IMG/VR virus record: IMGVR_UViG_3300048921_000314
Span: 1-26,794 of that record
Length of the DNA: 26,794 nucleotides
Direction: 5' to 3' (one strand)
DNA from: a virus
The translations under genes were made by a program, and so were the position numbers. The notes under the pieces are model-generated. The model was not told where the DNA came from. It saw nothing but the letters and a program-made list of their open reading frames with translations, and made no database searches. Shown one piece after another: positions 16,694 through 23,481 of this stretch. Numbering within the stretch: the first letter of the stretch is position 1; every line of letters begins with the position of its first letter.

Positions 16694-17616
16694 CGGCGTG
16701 GGCACCGGTGACCATGCGCTGGCCCGATCAGTCCACACAATGGATGGGCCAACTGGCAGCGGCTCAGAACCTGGCCGGCGGCGAGCTGGCCAGCACGGCG
16801 AAACGCCTGGCGGGTTTGGACGGCATGACCACCACCAACCCGGGGCCAGTCGGGAACGCTGCCAAGGGCGCGATTGAGGCCGGCCGTGCGGCACTGGCTG
16901 GACAGATGGGCGAGGCGCCCGCGTGCCTGGCCGTGACACCGTTTCAAAGTGGTGTAGGGCAGGGCCGTGGCCACCAGCGTTTTCTGTCGGCGCCGAACTT
17001 GCTGCAGCAGCTGGCCGCCAAACTGGTCGACGCCAGCGATAGCGGCCGGCCCGCGGGCCCTCAATATGCGTTGTCGCTGATGTTCCTGGGCACGCGCCTG
17101 GATCAGTTTGCCGAGACCTTGGCGCGCTTCAATGCGCTGTTGCCGATCCCTGACCTGGTGCGCGCTGAACGTCGAGCGCGGAACTTGTCGCGGCTGGAGT
17201 CTGAAAAGTGGGAGATCCCCAGCGCCGGGCCTTTGCCGCGTTGGTCTGCGCTTCCCTTGGAGCGCTGCACGGTGGTCAAAGCGGCCAAGCAATCCATGGC
17301 CGGTCAGATCGCCGTCCTTGAGAGCTACGCGGCCGACAGCTCACCCCTGGGCGACCTGGCCGCGCTGGCCGGTCGCAAGGCTGCCCAGCAACAGGGCCGC
17401 GACAAACAGTTGAACGACCTGAAAGCCTTGCTGGCCGGCGGCAATGCCGATCACAGCATGCGTGCGCGGATACTGGGGCCAGGTGACAGCAGCGAGTTGC
17501 GCCGTGCTTTACTGGAAGGCGATGCACCTGGTCATGAATGGGTGCTGTGCGCTGGTGTATTGTTGGTGGGTTCGCGGGACGCTTTGAGCTTTGTTCGGGA
17601 GCTGGTCGGCCTATGA
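16690..17616 (+). CDS. Tail/baseplate protein of unknown role
   Basis: A 308-residue protein with a GTG start overlapping the previous stop by 4 nt. I recognise no catalytic motif. The first 100 residues are Ala/Gly-rich and low in charge (GELASTAKRLAGLDGM, GNAAKGAIEAGRAALAG), the middle is helical (LLQQLAAKLVDASD, LDQFAETLARFNALLPI), and the rest is Leu/Ala-rich. Its position just before the hub genes suggests a tail or baseplate assembly role, comparable to the large gene that precedes the hub in Mu-like phages. That comparison is position-based only. Confidence 0.6.
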   Translation: MTAWAPVTMRWPDQSTQWMGQLAAAQNLAGGELASTAKRLAGLDGMTTTNPGPVGNAAKGAIEAGRAALAGQMGEAPACLAVTPFQSGVGQGRGHQRFLSAPNLLQQLAAKLVDASDSGRPAGPQYALSLMFLGTRLDQFAETLARFNALLPIPDLVRAERRARNLSRLESEKWEIPSAGPLPRWSALPLERCTVVKAAKQSMAGQIAVLESYAADSSPLGDLAALAGRKAAQQQGRDKQLNDLKALLAGGNADHSMRARILGPGDSSELRRALLEGDAPGHEWVLCAGVLLVGSRDALSFVRELVGL

Positions 17617-18161
17617 CGCTTTTACTCGATGGCCAACAGATCCTGGGCAAGCGTCTTAAAATCACGGCCAACCTGCGTATTGAAAGCGACGACCTTTCGG
17701 GGCAGACCAGCAACAGCCAGACGGCACATAAGGGCTTCAAACCCAAAACTCTGGCCGTAAGCATGGCGGTTCCGTTCGTTGACGCGGTGCAACTGCGCGA
17801 CCTCATGCGCCTGGCCGAGGCCACGGCCGGCGGTGGTCAGCTCAAGATGTATCGGATCGTCAACGACACCGCCGCCGCGTTCGGGATCCGCGAAGTGCAA
17901 TTCAGCGACGGTGTGAGTGCGCGGGAAGACGACACCCTCAGTCAGTGGCTGGTGCAGTTCACGCTGTCAGAGAAACTGTCCAACCCCGAACGGGTAGAGA
18001 ACCGTCGCGCCGGCAACAGTGTCACGTCGCAATCCGGCCCGGGTTCGGCGGTCGGCGGCGCCGCTGCGGGTGGGGGCGACGGTACCGGCACGCCCGAGGA
18101 ACTGAGCGGCTTTGAACGGACCTTGAAAAAGGTCGATGACTGGCTGGCCCCGACACCATGA
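17613..18161 (+). CDS. Baseplate/tail-tube-junction protein, hypothetical
   Basis: A 182-residue protein. The start is the ATG at 17613, giving an ATGA overlap with the upstream gene; a longer upstream frame is rejected. The first 130 residues look beta-rich (MTLLLDGQQILGKRLKITANL, then AVSMAVPFVDAVQLRDLM) with a conserved-looking DTLSQWLVQFTLSEKLSNPERVE stretch. A Gly/Ala/Ser linker (about 137-160) leads to a short helical tail (LKKVDDWLAP). This layout suits a baseplate protein between tube and hub. I could not assign it to a named family with confidence. Confidence 0.55.
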   Translation: MTLLLDGQQILGKRLKITANLRIESDDLSGQTSNSQTAHKGFKPKTLAVSMAVPFVDAVQLRDLMRLAEATAGGGQLKMYRIVNDTAAAFGIREVQFSDGVSAREDDTLSQWLVQFTLSEKLSNPERVENRRAGNSVTSQSGPGSAVGGAAAGGGDGTGTPEELSGFERTLKKVDDWLAPTP

Positions 18162-18862
18162 AACTGCACAAGGTACTGACGATCGGCGGCACCCCGTACC
18201 CGCTGGTTAAGGATGAAGTTCGGCTGGACATCAAAAGCCCCGGCCGGGCGACCTTCACCATCCAGGCAGGCGCCGCAGTCAAAGGCCTGGTGATGCTCGA
18301 TGTCGGTTACAACGACGGCCCGCTGCAGCGCCACTTCATTGGCTTTGTTGAACGCTCTACGGCAATTAACAGCGTGCAGCAGATCCTGGTCTGCCGCGAA
18401 CTGGCGGCGATCCTGTCGCAGCCGATGCCGTTGAACCTGCGACACGTCGACGTGCAGGGCGTGCTGGCCGAGGTCAGCGACAAGACCGGCCTGCGTTTCC
18501 GGGTGCCGGATAAGGCCTACGCCAAGGTCAAGGCCCCGTTTTTCTACAGCCTGGCCGCCGGCTACCTGGCGATGGACAGCCTGGCCAGCGTATTCAGCAT
18601 CCCCGACTTTATCTGGCAGCAGCAGGGCGACGGCGAAGTGTTTGTGGGCAGTTGGGCCGACAGCTTCTTCGGGATCCGCCCGCCGCTGCAGCTGCCGGTC
18701 GAACTGTTCGACGGCTACCAGGGTAACCAAAGCGCACTGATCGCCGCCCTTCCAGGACTACGACCAGGTGCAACTATCAACCAGGGCGAGAGGATCACCA
18801 GCGTGACCCTTGCCGGCAACCAAATGGCGATCAAATGGACGACGCAATCCGTCGCAGTGTAG
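18158..18862 (+). CDS. D: Baseplate hub protein, P2 gpD-like
   Basis: Hub protein on the tail tube tip that carries the spike. It has 234 residues, shorter than P2 gpD (387). Beta-rich N-terminal sequence (VLTIGGTPYPLVKDEVRLDIKSP) fits the hub fold, followed by CRELAAILSQPMPLNLRHVDVQGVLAEVSDKTGLRFRVP, resembling the SVQDVL..ia...g segment of gpD/Mu gp44-type hubs. The start overlaps the preceding gene by 4 nt and the end overlaps the spike gene by 28 nt. Confidence 0.75.
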   Translation: MKLHKVLTIGGTPYPLVKDEVRLDIKSPGRATFTIQAGAAVKGLVMLDVGYNDGPLQRHFIGFVERSTAINSVQQILVCRELAAILSQPMPLNLRHVDVQGVLAEVSDKTGLRFRVPDKAYAKVKAPFFYSLAAGYLAMDSLASVFSIPDFIWQQQGDGEVFVGSWADSFFGIRPPLQLPVELFDGYQGNQSALIAALPGLRPGATINQGERITSVTLAGNQMAIKWTTQSVAV

Positions 18863-19812
18863 AGCGGCAATTCCCCGAACTCACCGGCGGCTACCACCTG
18901 CCACGTTTTGGCCGAGTGGTGGCCGTGCCAGATGCGCCGGCATCACCTGGTCTGTGCGACGACTTTCGGCCGCGCTTCGGCGTTGACGTGGAAGTGTTGC
19001 TGCCCGATGGCGAGCCAGATCCGGCGCTGCCGATCCTGACCGGCTTACCGCTGCCGGCACCGATGGGCGGGCAAGAGGCGGGCATGTTTGGCTTCCCGGA
19101 AGAGGGCACCACAGTGGTGGTCAGCTTTGCCTATGGTCTGCCACATAAGCCCTTTATCACACAGATCCTGCCCCACGGCCTGAGCCTGCCCCGGGTGCCG
19201 AAGGGGGACCAGGTGTGGCAGCACAGCGAGGCCTGCCAGCAGCGCGTTGACGCCGATGGCAACTGGCTGCGCCAAACCGACGGCAAGATCCAGGATAAGG
19301 CGATCGAACGGGAAGTGGAGGCGATGCAGAACACTGAGAGCTTCCAGAGCCACACCAGGACGGTGGATGATCATTCCACCGAGTCTGTGGGTGGGATCAA
19401 GAAGATTGAGGCGCTGGGCGCGCTCAAGCTACTTTCGGGCGGATCTGCGAGTTTGGTGGCGGTCGATGACCTGCACCAGGCGACCGGGCGCGACTTGAAC
19501 CTGGTGGTGGGGCAGAAGCACAACGCCACCGTGGGCGGGGATATGGAGGAAAGGATTCAAGGTTTACGTCTAAGCGTGGCGGGTATGAACCAGCAGTTGT
19601 TGGCGCCGAAGAATTGGATAGGGTCCGAAACTGTAAACCTGTTCCAAGTGGTGTGCGATATGCTCAACTTGCTGCAGACAATGAACACACAGCTTGCCGT
19701 CCACACTCACTTGCCTGGACCAGCACCTAATCCCGCAGATGCAGCCGCATTTTCAAGTCAAGCGATTGCAGCGACGACCCTTTTCATGAAATTAAAGCCT
19801 GTCACGATGTAG
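18835..19812 (+). CDS. V: Baseplate spike (cell-puncturing) protein, P2 gpV-like
   Basis: Trimeric spike at the tail tip that pierces the outer membrane. It has 325 residues. The N-terminal OB-fold-type part runs through HLPRFGRVVAVPD, CDDFRPRFGVDVEVLLPDGEPD and the GGQEAGMFGFPEEGTTVVVSF segment (the usual spike/VgrG pattern). The middle has repeats suited to a beta-helix (ALGALKLLSGGSASLVAVDD, RDLNLVVGQKHNATVGGDM). Near the C-terminus, AVHTHLPGP gives an HxH motif like the iron-binding apex of gpV-type spikes. The start is inside the hub gene's last codons. It is the last recognisable phage structural gene. Confidence 0.82.
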   Translation: MDDAIRRSVERQFPELTGGYHLPRFGRVVAVPDAPASPGLCDDFRPRFGVDVEVLLPDGEPDPALPILTGLPLPAPMGGQEAGMFGFPEEGTTVVVSFAYGLPHKPFITQILPHGLSLPRVPKGDQVWQHSEACQQRVDADGNWLRQTDGKIQDKAIEREVEAMQNTESFQSHTRTVDDHSTESVGGIKKIEALGALKLLSGGSASLVAVDDLHQATGRDLNLVVGQKHNATVGGDMEERIQGLRLSVAGMNQQLLAPKNWIGSETVNLFQVVCDMLNLLQTMNTQLAVHTHLPGPAPNPADAAAFSSQAIAATTLFMKLKPVTM

Positions 19813-19911
19813 GAGCGAGGACCATATACTTTCCCGCCTTAAAAGAAGTTTCGTCTCTCATGTTTGGTAGTATACGGAACCTACGCCACCTAGCCCGCTA
19901 AGGAGATGCAT

Positions 19912-21330
19912 ATGGAAATGTTCGGGGATGAGAATATAAATCTTGATAAGGATTATGAGTTTAGGGTGTCTGTTAAAGGCTCCGTTGGCAGTTTCTCGGC
20001 TGTTTTGAAGCTATTTCAAAATGAGATTAGTATAAGGATTAGTGGCGATCAAGTAGGACTGCGCATGTGGGGTGGCACTAAGTGGGAACTAGAATCTTTA
20101 GAGTGTGAAGGTATCGGTTGGTATTGCGTTTTGTTTGATCTGCACTGTATTAAAAGTGGAAGCTTTGCCATCGGTGACATGCTGGGCACTGCTATGCATT
20201 TTGAGGTCGAATACACTGCAAAGTATGCAGTAATAAGCCGGCAGAAAGTTGTAAATATGGATTTTCGTAGTATCCACCTGTATTCACCAAGTCTTGCTAA
20301 ATGGGTGGGTTACACAGAGAAGCAACAGGAGATAATTGAAGACCAAGTGAGCGGGTCGAGAGTCGGGCTCGTTTCGAATTTTGACTATTTTGATACAACT
20401 GAATTTTGTATGGTTGATGAGGACGGAGGTCAGATAGCTCTAAATTATAATATCAAAGCTAGCGCGTCTCCCTTCGAATTCGAAGTTGGAATTCGTTTTC
20501 CACTGTCTTTCAGTGTATTTAAAAATGGCCAAATACAACCTAAGGATAGCCTGGCACTGTATCAAAAATGCTACTCGCTGTTAAGCCTTCTTCATGGGCA
20601 AGAACTGGTTATGGATCGAATTGAGCTGTGGGAAGGCGATGTGAGAAATGGTGAGGCATTTATTTATTATCCAAAGCCAGAGCCATCTTCGAATGATTAT
20701 ATGTCATACAGTTGGTACCCCCTAGGGCATCAATTACGTTTCAATGACTTAGGCTTATCAGCCTTTCCGCTCGAATCAATAAGTAAATATTTCTCAGAAA
20801 GCTATGAGTTATCAGAAAAGTGGTCAAAATATTTGAAGTACAGGAGGATGAGTAATGTTGAAGAAAGATTTCTAGGGTACTTTAGGTTGCTTGAGTCATT
20901 GACTAAGACATCAAAGTCATTTTTGGACCCTGAGCTTTTGAGTCAGCAAGTTAAACGGGTCGAGAAGTTAATGGTCAAGATTTTCGGTGGTGGAAAGGAA
21001 GTCAAAAACTTTCTTCGCGGTATAGCTCGGTACAATAACTCTAAATATAACACTGAAAAATGCATGATTGATTTTTATAAAAAAATCCCAACAAAGGTTG
21101 TTGACGCTTGGTGTCTAAAGCAGGACGCTATTAAAGCGATCTGTAAGTTGCGAAACGATATCAGTCATGCGAATGATTATTTTGAAACTAATGAAGATTT
21201 TTTAGCTAAAATTGCTTTTGTTGAGTCTTTGCTGGTAGTGTCTTTACTTGAGACTGTAGGCGTGCCTATCTCAACATCTTCCAGTTTGATATACAGATTG
21301 CCAGGTGCACATAACTTAGTTGGTCAGTAG
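19912..21330 (+). CDS. HEPN-domain protein resembling ApeA abortive-infection proteins
   Basis: Candidate anti-phage protein. The ATG at 19912 is 6 nt after AAGGAG; an ATG at 19906 abuts that ribosome site and is less likely. It gives 472 residues. The N-terminal half is beta-rich, with IHLYSPSLAKWVGYTE near residues 122-137, reminiscent of ApeA N-terminal domains. The C-terminal half is helical, has VEERFLGYFRLLESL, and ends with the HEPN RNase motif RNDISH (Arg414-x4-His419) in KAICKLRNDISHAN. HEPN proteins with this motif often cut RNA when phage infection is sensed. It is far AT-richer than the tail genes upstream, a sign of recent transfer. Family membership by eye is good for HEPN, moderate for ApeA. 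Confidence 0.72.
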   Translation: MEMFGDENINLDKDYEFRVSVKGSVGSFSAVLKLFQNEISIRISGDQVGLRMWGGTKWELESLECEGIGWYCVLFDLHCIKSGSFAIGDMLGTAMHFEVEYTAKYAVISRQKVVNMDFRSIHLYSPSLAKWVGYTEKQQEIIEDQVSGSRVGLVSNFDYFDTTEFCMVDEDGGQIALNYNIKASASPFEFEVGIRFPLSFSVFKNGQIQPKDSLALYQKCYSLLSLLHGQELVMDRIELWEGDVRNGEAFIYYPKPEPSSNDYMSYSWYPLGHQLRFNDLGLSAFPLESISKYFSESYELSEKWSKYLKYRRMSNVEERFLGYFRLLESLTKTSKSFLDPELLSQQVKRVEKLMVKIFGGGKEVKNFLRGIARYNNSKYNTEKCMIDFYKKIPTKVVDAWCLKQDAIKAICKLRNDISHANDYFETNEDFLAKIAFVESLLVVSLLETVGVPISTSSSLIYRLPGAHNLVGQ

Positions 21331-21363
21331 ATTGTAATTAAACGCTAGCAGAGAAGAAGTGCA

Positions 21364-21390
21364 TGCATTTCCTGCATTTCCTGCATTTCC
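21364..21390. repeat. Short tandem repeat, three copies of TGCATTTCC
   Basis: Three perfect head-to-tail 9-nt units lie just after the HEPN gene stop. They are in an apparently non-coding gap and would encode HFL repeats if translated. No function is apparent, and the copy number could vary by slippage. Confidence 0.85.
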
Positions 21391-21393
21391 TGT

Positions 21394-21690
21394 TTACTCT
21401 AAACGACACCACCAAGACTGCGCATAAGCGCACCCATCAACATATTCAATGCCGCTCAGCACGAAACCGTTTGGGGCCATTCCGGACAAGTTCGCGTCGA
21501 GCAGTTGAGGCAGTGGGTCAGGCTCCAATGGCATCCCCTTCGATACCCTCGCTACATTTGAGCTCCGGCCAAGCTCGTTGCTTGTCGCGGGTGCTACAAG
21601 TACGTCACCCCTAATTGCCGGATAACACCTTCTTTCTTGTGGGGCCAAGGCCACACCCTTGCAGCGCATCGGGGTCACTAGCATGTGCAT
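21394..21690 (-). CDS. Small hypothetical protein, second gene of LexA-boxed operon
   Basis: The 98-residue form starts at the ATG at 21690, with GAGGGTGA just upstream; a GTG three codons earlier at 21699 is possible. The sequence MHMLVTPMRCKGVALAPQER is followed by an RGDVLVAPATSNELGRSSNV stretch that may be a small beta-barrel-like domain. The C-terminus ends YAQSWWCRLE. It begins only a few bases after the upstream gene's stop, so the two are an operon. Similar proteins seem familiar from Pseudomonas genomes, but I cannot name a function. Confidence 0.6.
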   Translation of the reverse strand: MHMLVTPMRCKGVALAPQERRCYPAIRGDVLVAPATSNELGRSSNVARVSKGMPLEPDPLPQLLDANLSGMAPNGFVLSGIEYVDGCAYAQSWWCRLE

Positions 21691-21702
21691 GATAGTCACC
21701 CT

Positions 21703-21945
21703 CTAGTAGTCGGTTGGTTCATCTAAGAGCGCCTCTACGGCGTACGCCAGCGCTCCATCTGCTTGCTCAAGTAGATCAGCGAGATCATCACGGCCAATCA
21801 GCTGTGCTCTATGCAGCGCGTATGCCCCGTCTATGAGCTTTTTATGGTGTGCTCCTGGGTGACGCAGCAAGGCCGCTTCATCTCGCAGAAGCTCTAACCA
21901 GGAAGAGGTCACCCTGTTCTCGGTGAAGTGACTTGCATTCGTCAT
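21703..21945 (-). CDS. Small hypothetical protein, first gene of LexA-boxed operon
   Basis: An 80-residue acidic, mostly helical protein starting MTNASHFTENRVTSSWLELL. It contains LRDEAALLRHPGAHHKKLIDGAYALHRAQLIGRDDLADLLEQADGAL in sequence order, a run with alternating helices and a possible DNA- or protein-binding surface. An AGAGG lies about 7 nt before the ATG. A strong LexA box sits about 31 bp upstream, so expression should rise under DNA damage. With prophage induction also tied to SOS, the pair could affect induction or survival; no function is claimed. Confidence 0.65.
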   Translation of the reverse strand: MTNASHFTENRVTSSWLELLRDEAALLRHPGAHHKKLIDGAYALHRAQLIGRDDLADLLEQADGALAYAVEALLDEPTDY

Positions 21946-21973
21946 TGCATCGCCTCTGCTCGCTTGTTACGGG

Positions 21974-21993
21974 CGCTGTATATGCAGACAGTA
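21974..21993 (-). promoter_or_regulatory. LexA (SOS) box upstream of the two-gene operon
   Basis: On the minus strand the site reads TACTGTCTGCATATACAGCG. It has both CTGT and ACAG half-sites with exactly 8 nt between them, matching the gamma-proteobacterial LexA consensus, with an AT-rich side. A TATACT just upstream could be the -10 element. The box lies about 31 bp before the first gene of the operon, so LexA would block that promoter. Confidence 0.78.
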
Positions 21994-22523
21994 TATTGCG
22001 CCGCCTGGCTCGCTAAGCGGTGATCCGACGAAGTGCAGCCCCGGCGGCAAACCAAATTTGTGGCAGCAAGAAAAAACTGTACGGAAAAGCACTTATCCCC
22101 CTCCCGCCGACGGGGTATGCGCCCTTTTTTTGTGCAAATCCAAGTGTAGTGAAAACGTACCCAATGCCCAGGCTGGCAGGACGGCGCTATAGATGATCGG
22201 CAATTTCACAGATTGTAAGATTTGGAAGAAATGTGCAGCGCGGCTGCACAGCAGTTCATCAAGCGGTTACAAACGGCACACCTCTGAATACCTTGGTTTC
22301 ATTGGGTCCGAGCTATTGAAAGGATTCGAATACGGGGTTTTTCGAAAACCTGAGCTATCCTTTTAGACTGAAATTGGCTGTGCTACTGGTAGCAGCTAAA
22401 TTGAGTTCAAGCCCCGTGCAAGCTGGGTTGGAAGGAATTCGGGCATTTCACAACATTGCCGACAGGGGCGTCGATGTTACTGACAGTCCACCTCAAAAAT
22501 TGTTTGCAAGGGAATGCTATTTT
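21994..22523. other. Gene-free stretch with small inverted repeats
   Basis: About 530 nt without a credible reading frame on either strand. It contains a perfect 8+8 palindrome (22232-22250), a smaller GGTTTT/AAAACC hairpin (22336-22350), and a run of seven T's (22125-22131) after GC-rich sequence that might be a weak terminator. It separates the LexA-boxed operon from the DUF5677-like gene. I see no RNA gene that I can name. Confidence 0.6.
22232..22250. repeat. Perfect inverted repeat TGTGCAGC-GCG-GCTGCACA
   Basis: Eight-base arms are exact inverted copies around a 3-nt centre. No T-run follows, so a terminator is unlikely; a regulator binding site or an RNA hairpin is possible. It lies about 275 bp downstream of the DUF5677-like gene's stop in that gene's direction. 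Confidence 0.6.
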
Positions 22524-23315
22524 TCAATAATTCTTCGGTAAAGCATCGAAATCGGTAAGGATCTTATTAAAATCATCATTGTATTGTTCGAATTTAAGTA
22601 CCTCTGCTACACCTATAAGGATCGGGTTCATAGCGTAGAGAGCGTAGAAGAGCGTCTTCGCGATTTCTGATGGTGGGCCAGCACCAATCTTGTACTCCCA
22701 GTAAGCCCTTTCTTCGTAGGCGTTGACATGATGTTCGAGAGAGGAAGCTGAAACGTGACTTGATTCATCCGAAAGACATTGGTAGGCGTAATACTGAAAT
22801 TCCAACGGGCTCATTGACGCTAATGTTTTTGGACTTATCAGGTCGAGTGATTTACTTAGACTTTCGATTGCTTCTTGTAGAGCCTTTCGCTCGCCCGGGG
22901 TCTTGGCGTGACCTTGATTTTGAAGTGTTTGGAATCGATTCCTACGACTTTTGAGATGGTCGTCTCTAAGCATTTGTATGTATTTTGACTGAGCAGAGGT
23001 GAGTGCGCCCACGCTGAAACTTACCTCAAGAAGAGATCGTGCCATGATTCGACCTTCGACGTGCATTCCTCTCTGTGCCATCAGGAGGGCGCCTTGGTAA
23101 ATCCCAGCAGCTCGAAGGAGTAAGCGAACAGCGATAGCCTCCGCAGACCATGAAGTGGCATGCACCTTGTCTAAGGCTTCTTGCATAATCCTCATAGTTA
23201 GCAGATTTGTAGATTTAGCCAAAGAAAACCAATCAGCATTAGCTTCTACAATCGCCTCACAAGCAGAATCAAGCTCACTGCCCAAAAAACCAGCGGGTGG
23301 TACTTTCCAGTTCAT
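22524..23315 (-). CDS. DUF5677-like protein
   Basis: A 263-residue helical protein, starting MNWKVPPAGFLGSELDSACE. It shows the pattern known for DUF5677: ARSLLEVSFSVGAL near residues 92-105 (R-x3-E), and YQCLSDESSHVSASSLEHHV later (a 'yr.LS...H' segment). These features suggest a HEPN-like all-helical fold, though no RX4-6H motif is evident. It has no signal peptide or membrane segment. It is transcribed leftward, in the same direction as the zinc-ribbon gene about 166 nt upstream, and a C10A7 homopolymer lies between them. Function is unknown; accessory island location suggests a defence or stress role. Confidence 0.68.
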   Translation of the reverse strand: MNWKVPPAGFLGSELDSACEAIVEANADWFSLAKSTNLLTMRIMQEALDKVHATSWSAEAIAVRLLLRAAGIYQGALLMAQRGMHVEGRIMARSLLEVSFSVGALTSAQSKYIQMLRDDHLKSRRNRFQTLQNQGHAKTPGERKALQEAIESLSKSLDLISPKTLASMSPLEFQYYAYQCLSDESSHVSASSLEHHVNAYEERAYWEYKIGAGPPSEIAKTLFYALYAMNPILIGVAEVLKFEQYNDDFNKILTDFDALPKNY

Positions 23316-23415
23316 AACACACTCACAATTGATCGAAATCGATAGCTGGGTGCAACATTCACTCAGAGCGCCTCTTCTTTGGAAATTACGATCGAGCCCA
23401 CCGGGGACAGCTTCG

Positions 23416-23432
23416 CCCCCCCCCCAAAAAAA
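23416..23432. repeat. Homopolymer tract C10-A7 upstream of the DUF5677-like gene
   Basis: Ten C followed by seven A on the plus strand (T7G10 on the coding strand of the flanking genes), in the 166-nt gap between two minus-strand genes. It lies about 100 bp before the start of the DUF5677-like gene. Such tracts change length easily, so variable promoter spacing is possible but not shown. Length in the read could also be imprecise. Confidence 0.8.
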
Positions 23433-23481
23433 TGACAGGATGAATAGTCGTAACTACCATTCGTATTCGGGCAGGTACTGA

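Noticed and set aside
21364-21390. Tandem repeats considered as a CRISPR fragment
   Set aside because: Units are 9 nt with no spacers; this is a simple tandem repeat.
21363-21614. Plus-strand frame starting with HFL repeats
   Set aside because: It arises from the 9-nt tandem repeat and antisense of the small minus-strand gene; no ribosome site precedes it.
22085-22131. GC-rich segment with T7 considered as a terminator
   Set aside because: Only a 3-bp stem can be formed directly before the T-run, too weak to list as a terminator feature.
22320-22350. ATTCGAAT sequence resembling a tRNA T-loop
   Set aside because: No flanking T-stem, acceptor stem or anticodon arm can be built around it, so it is not a tRNA or a tRNA-derived attachment site.
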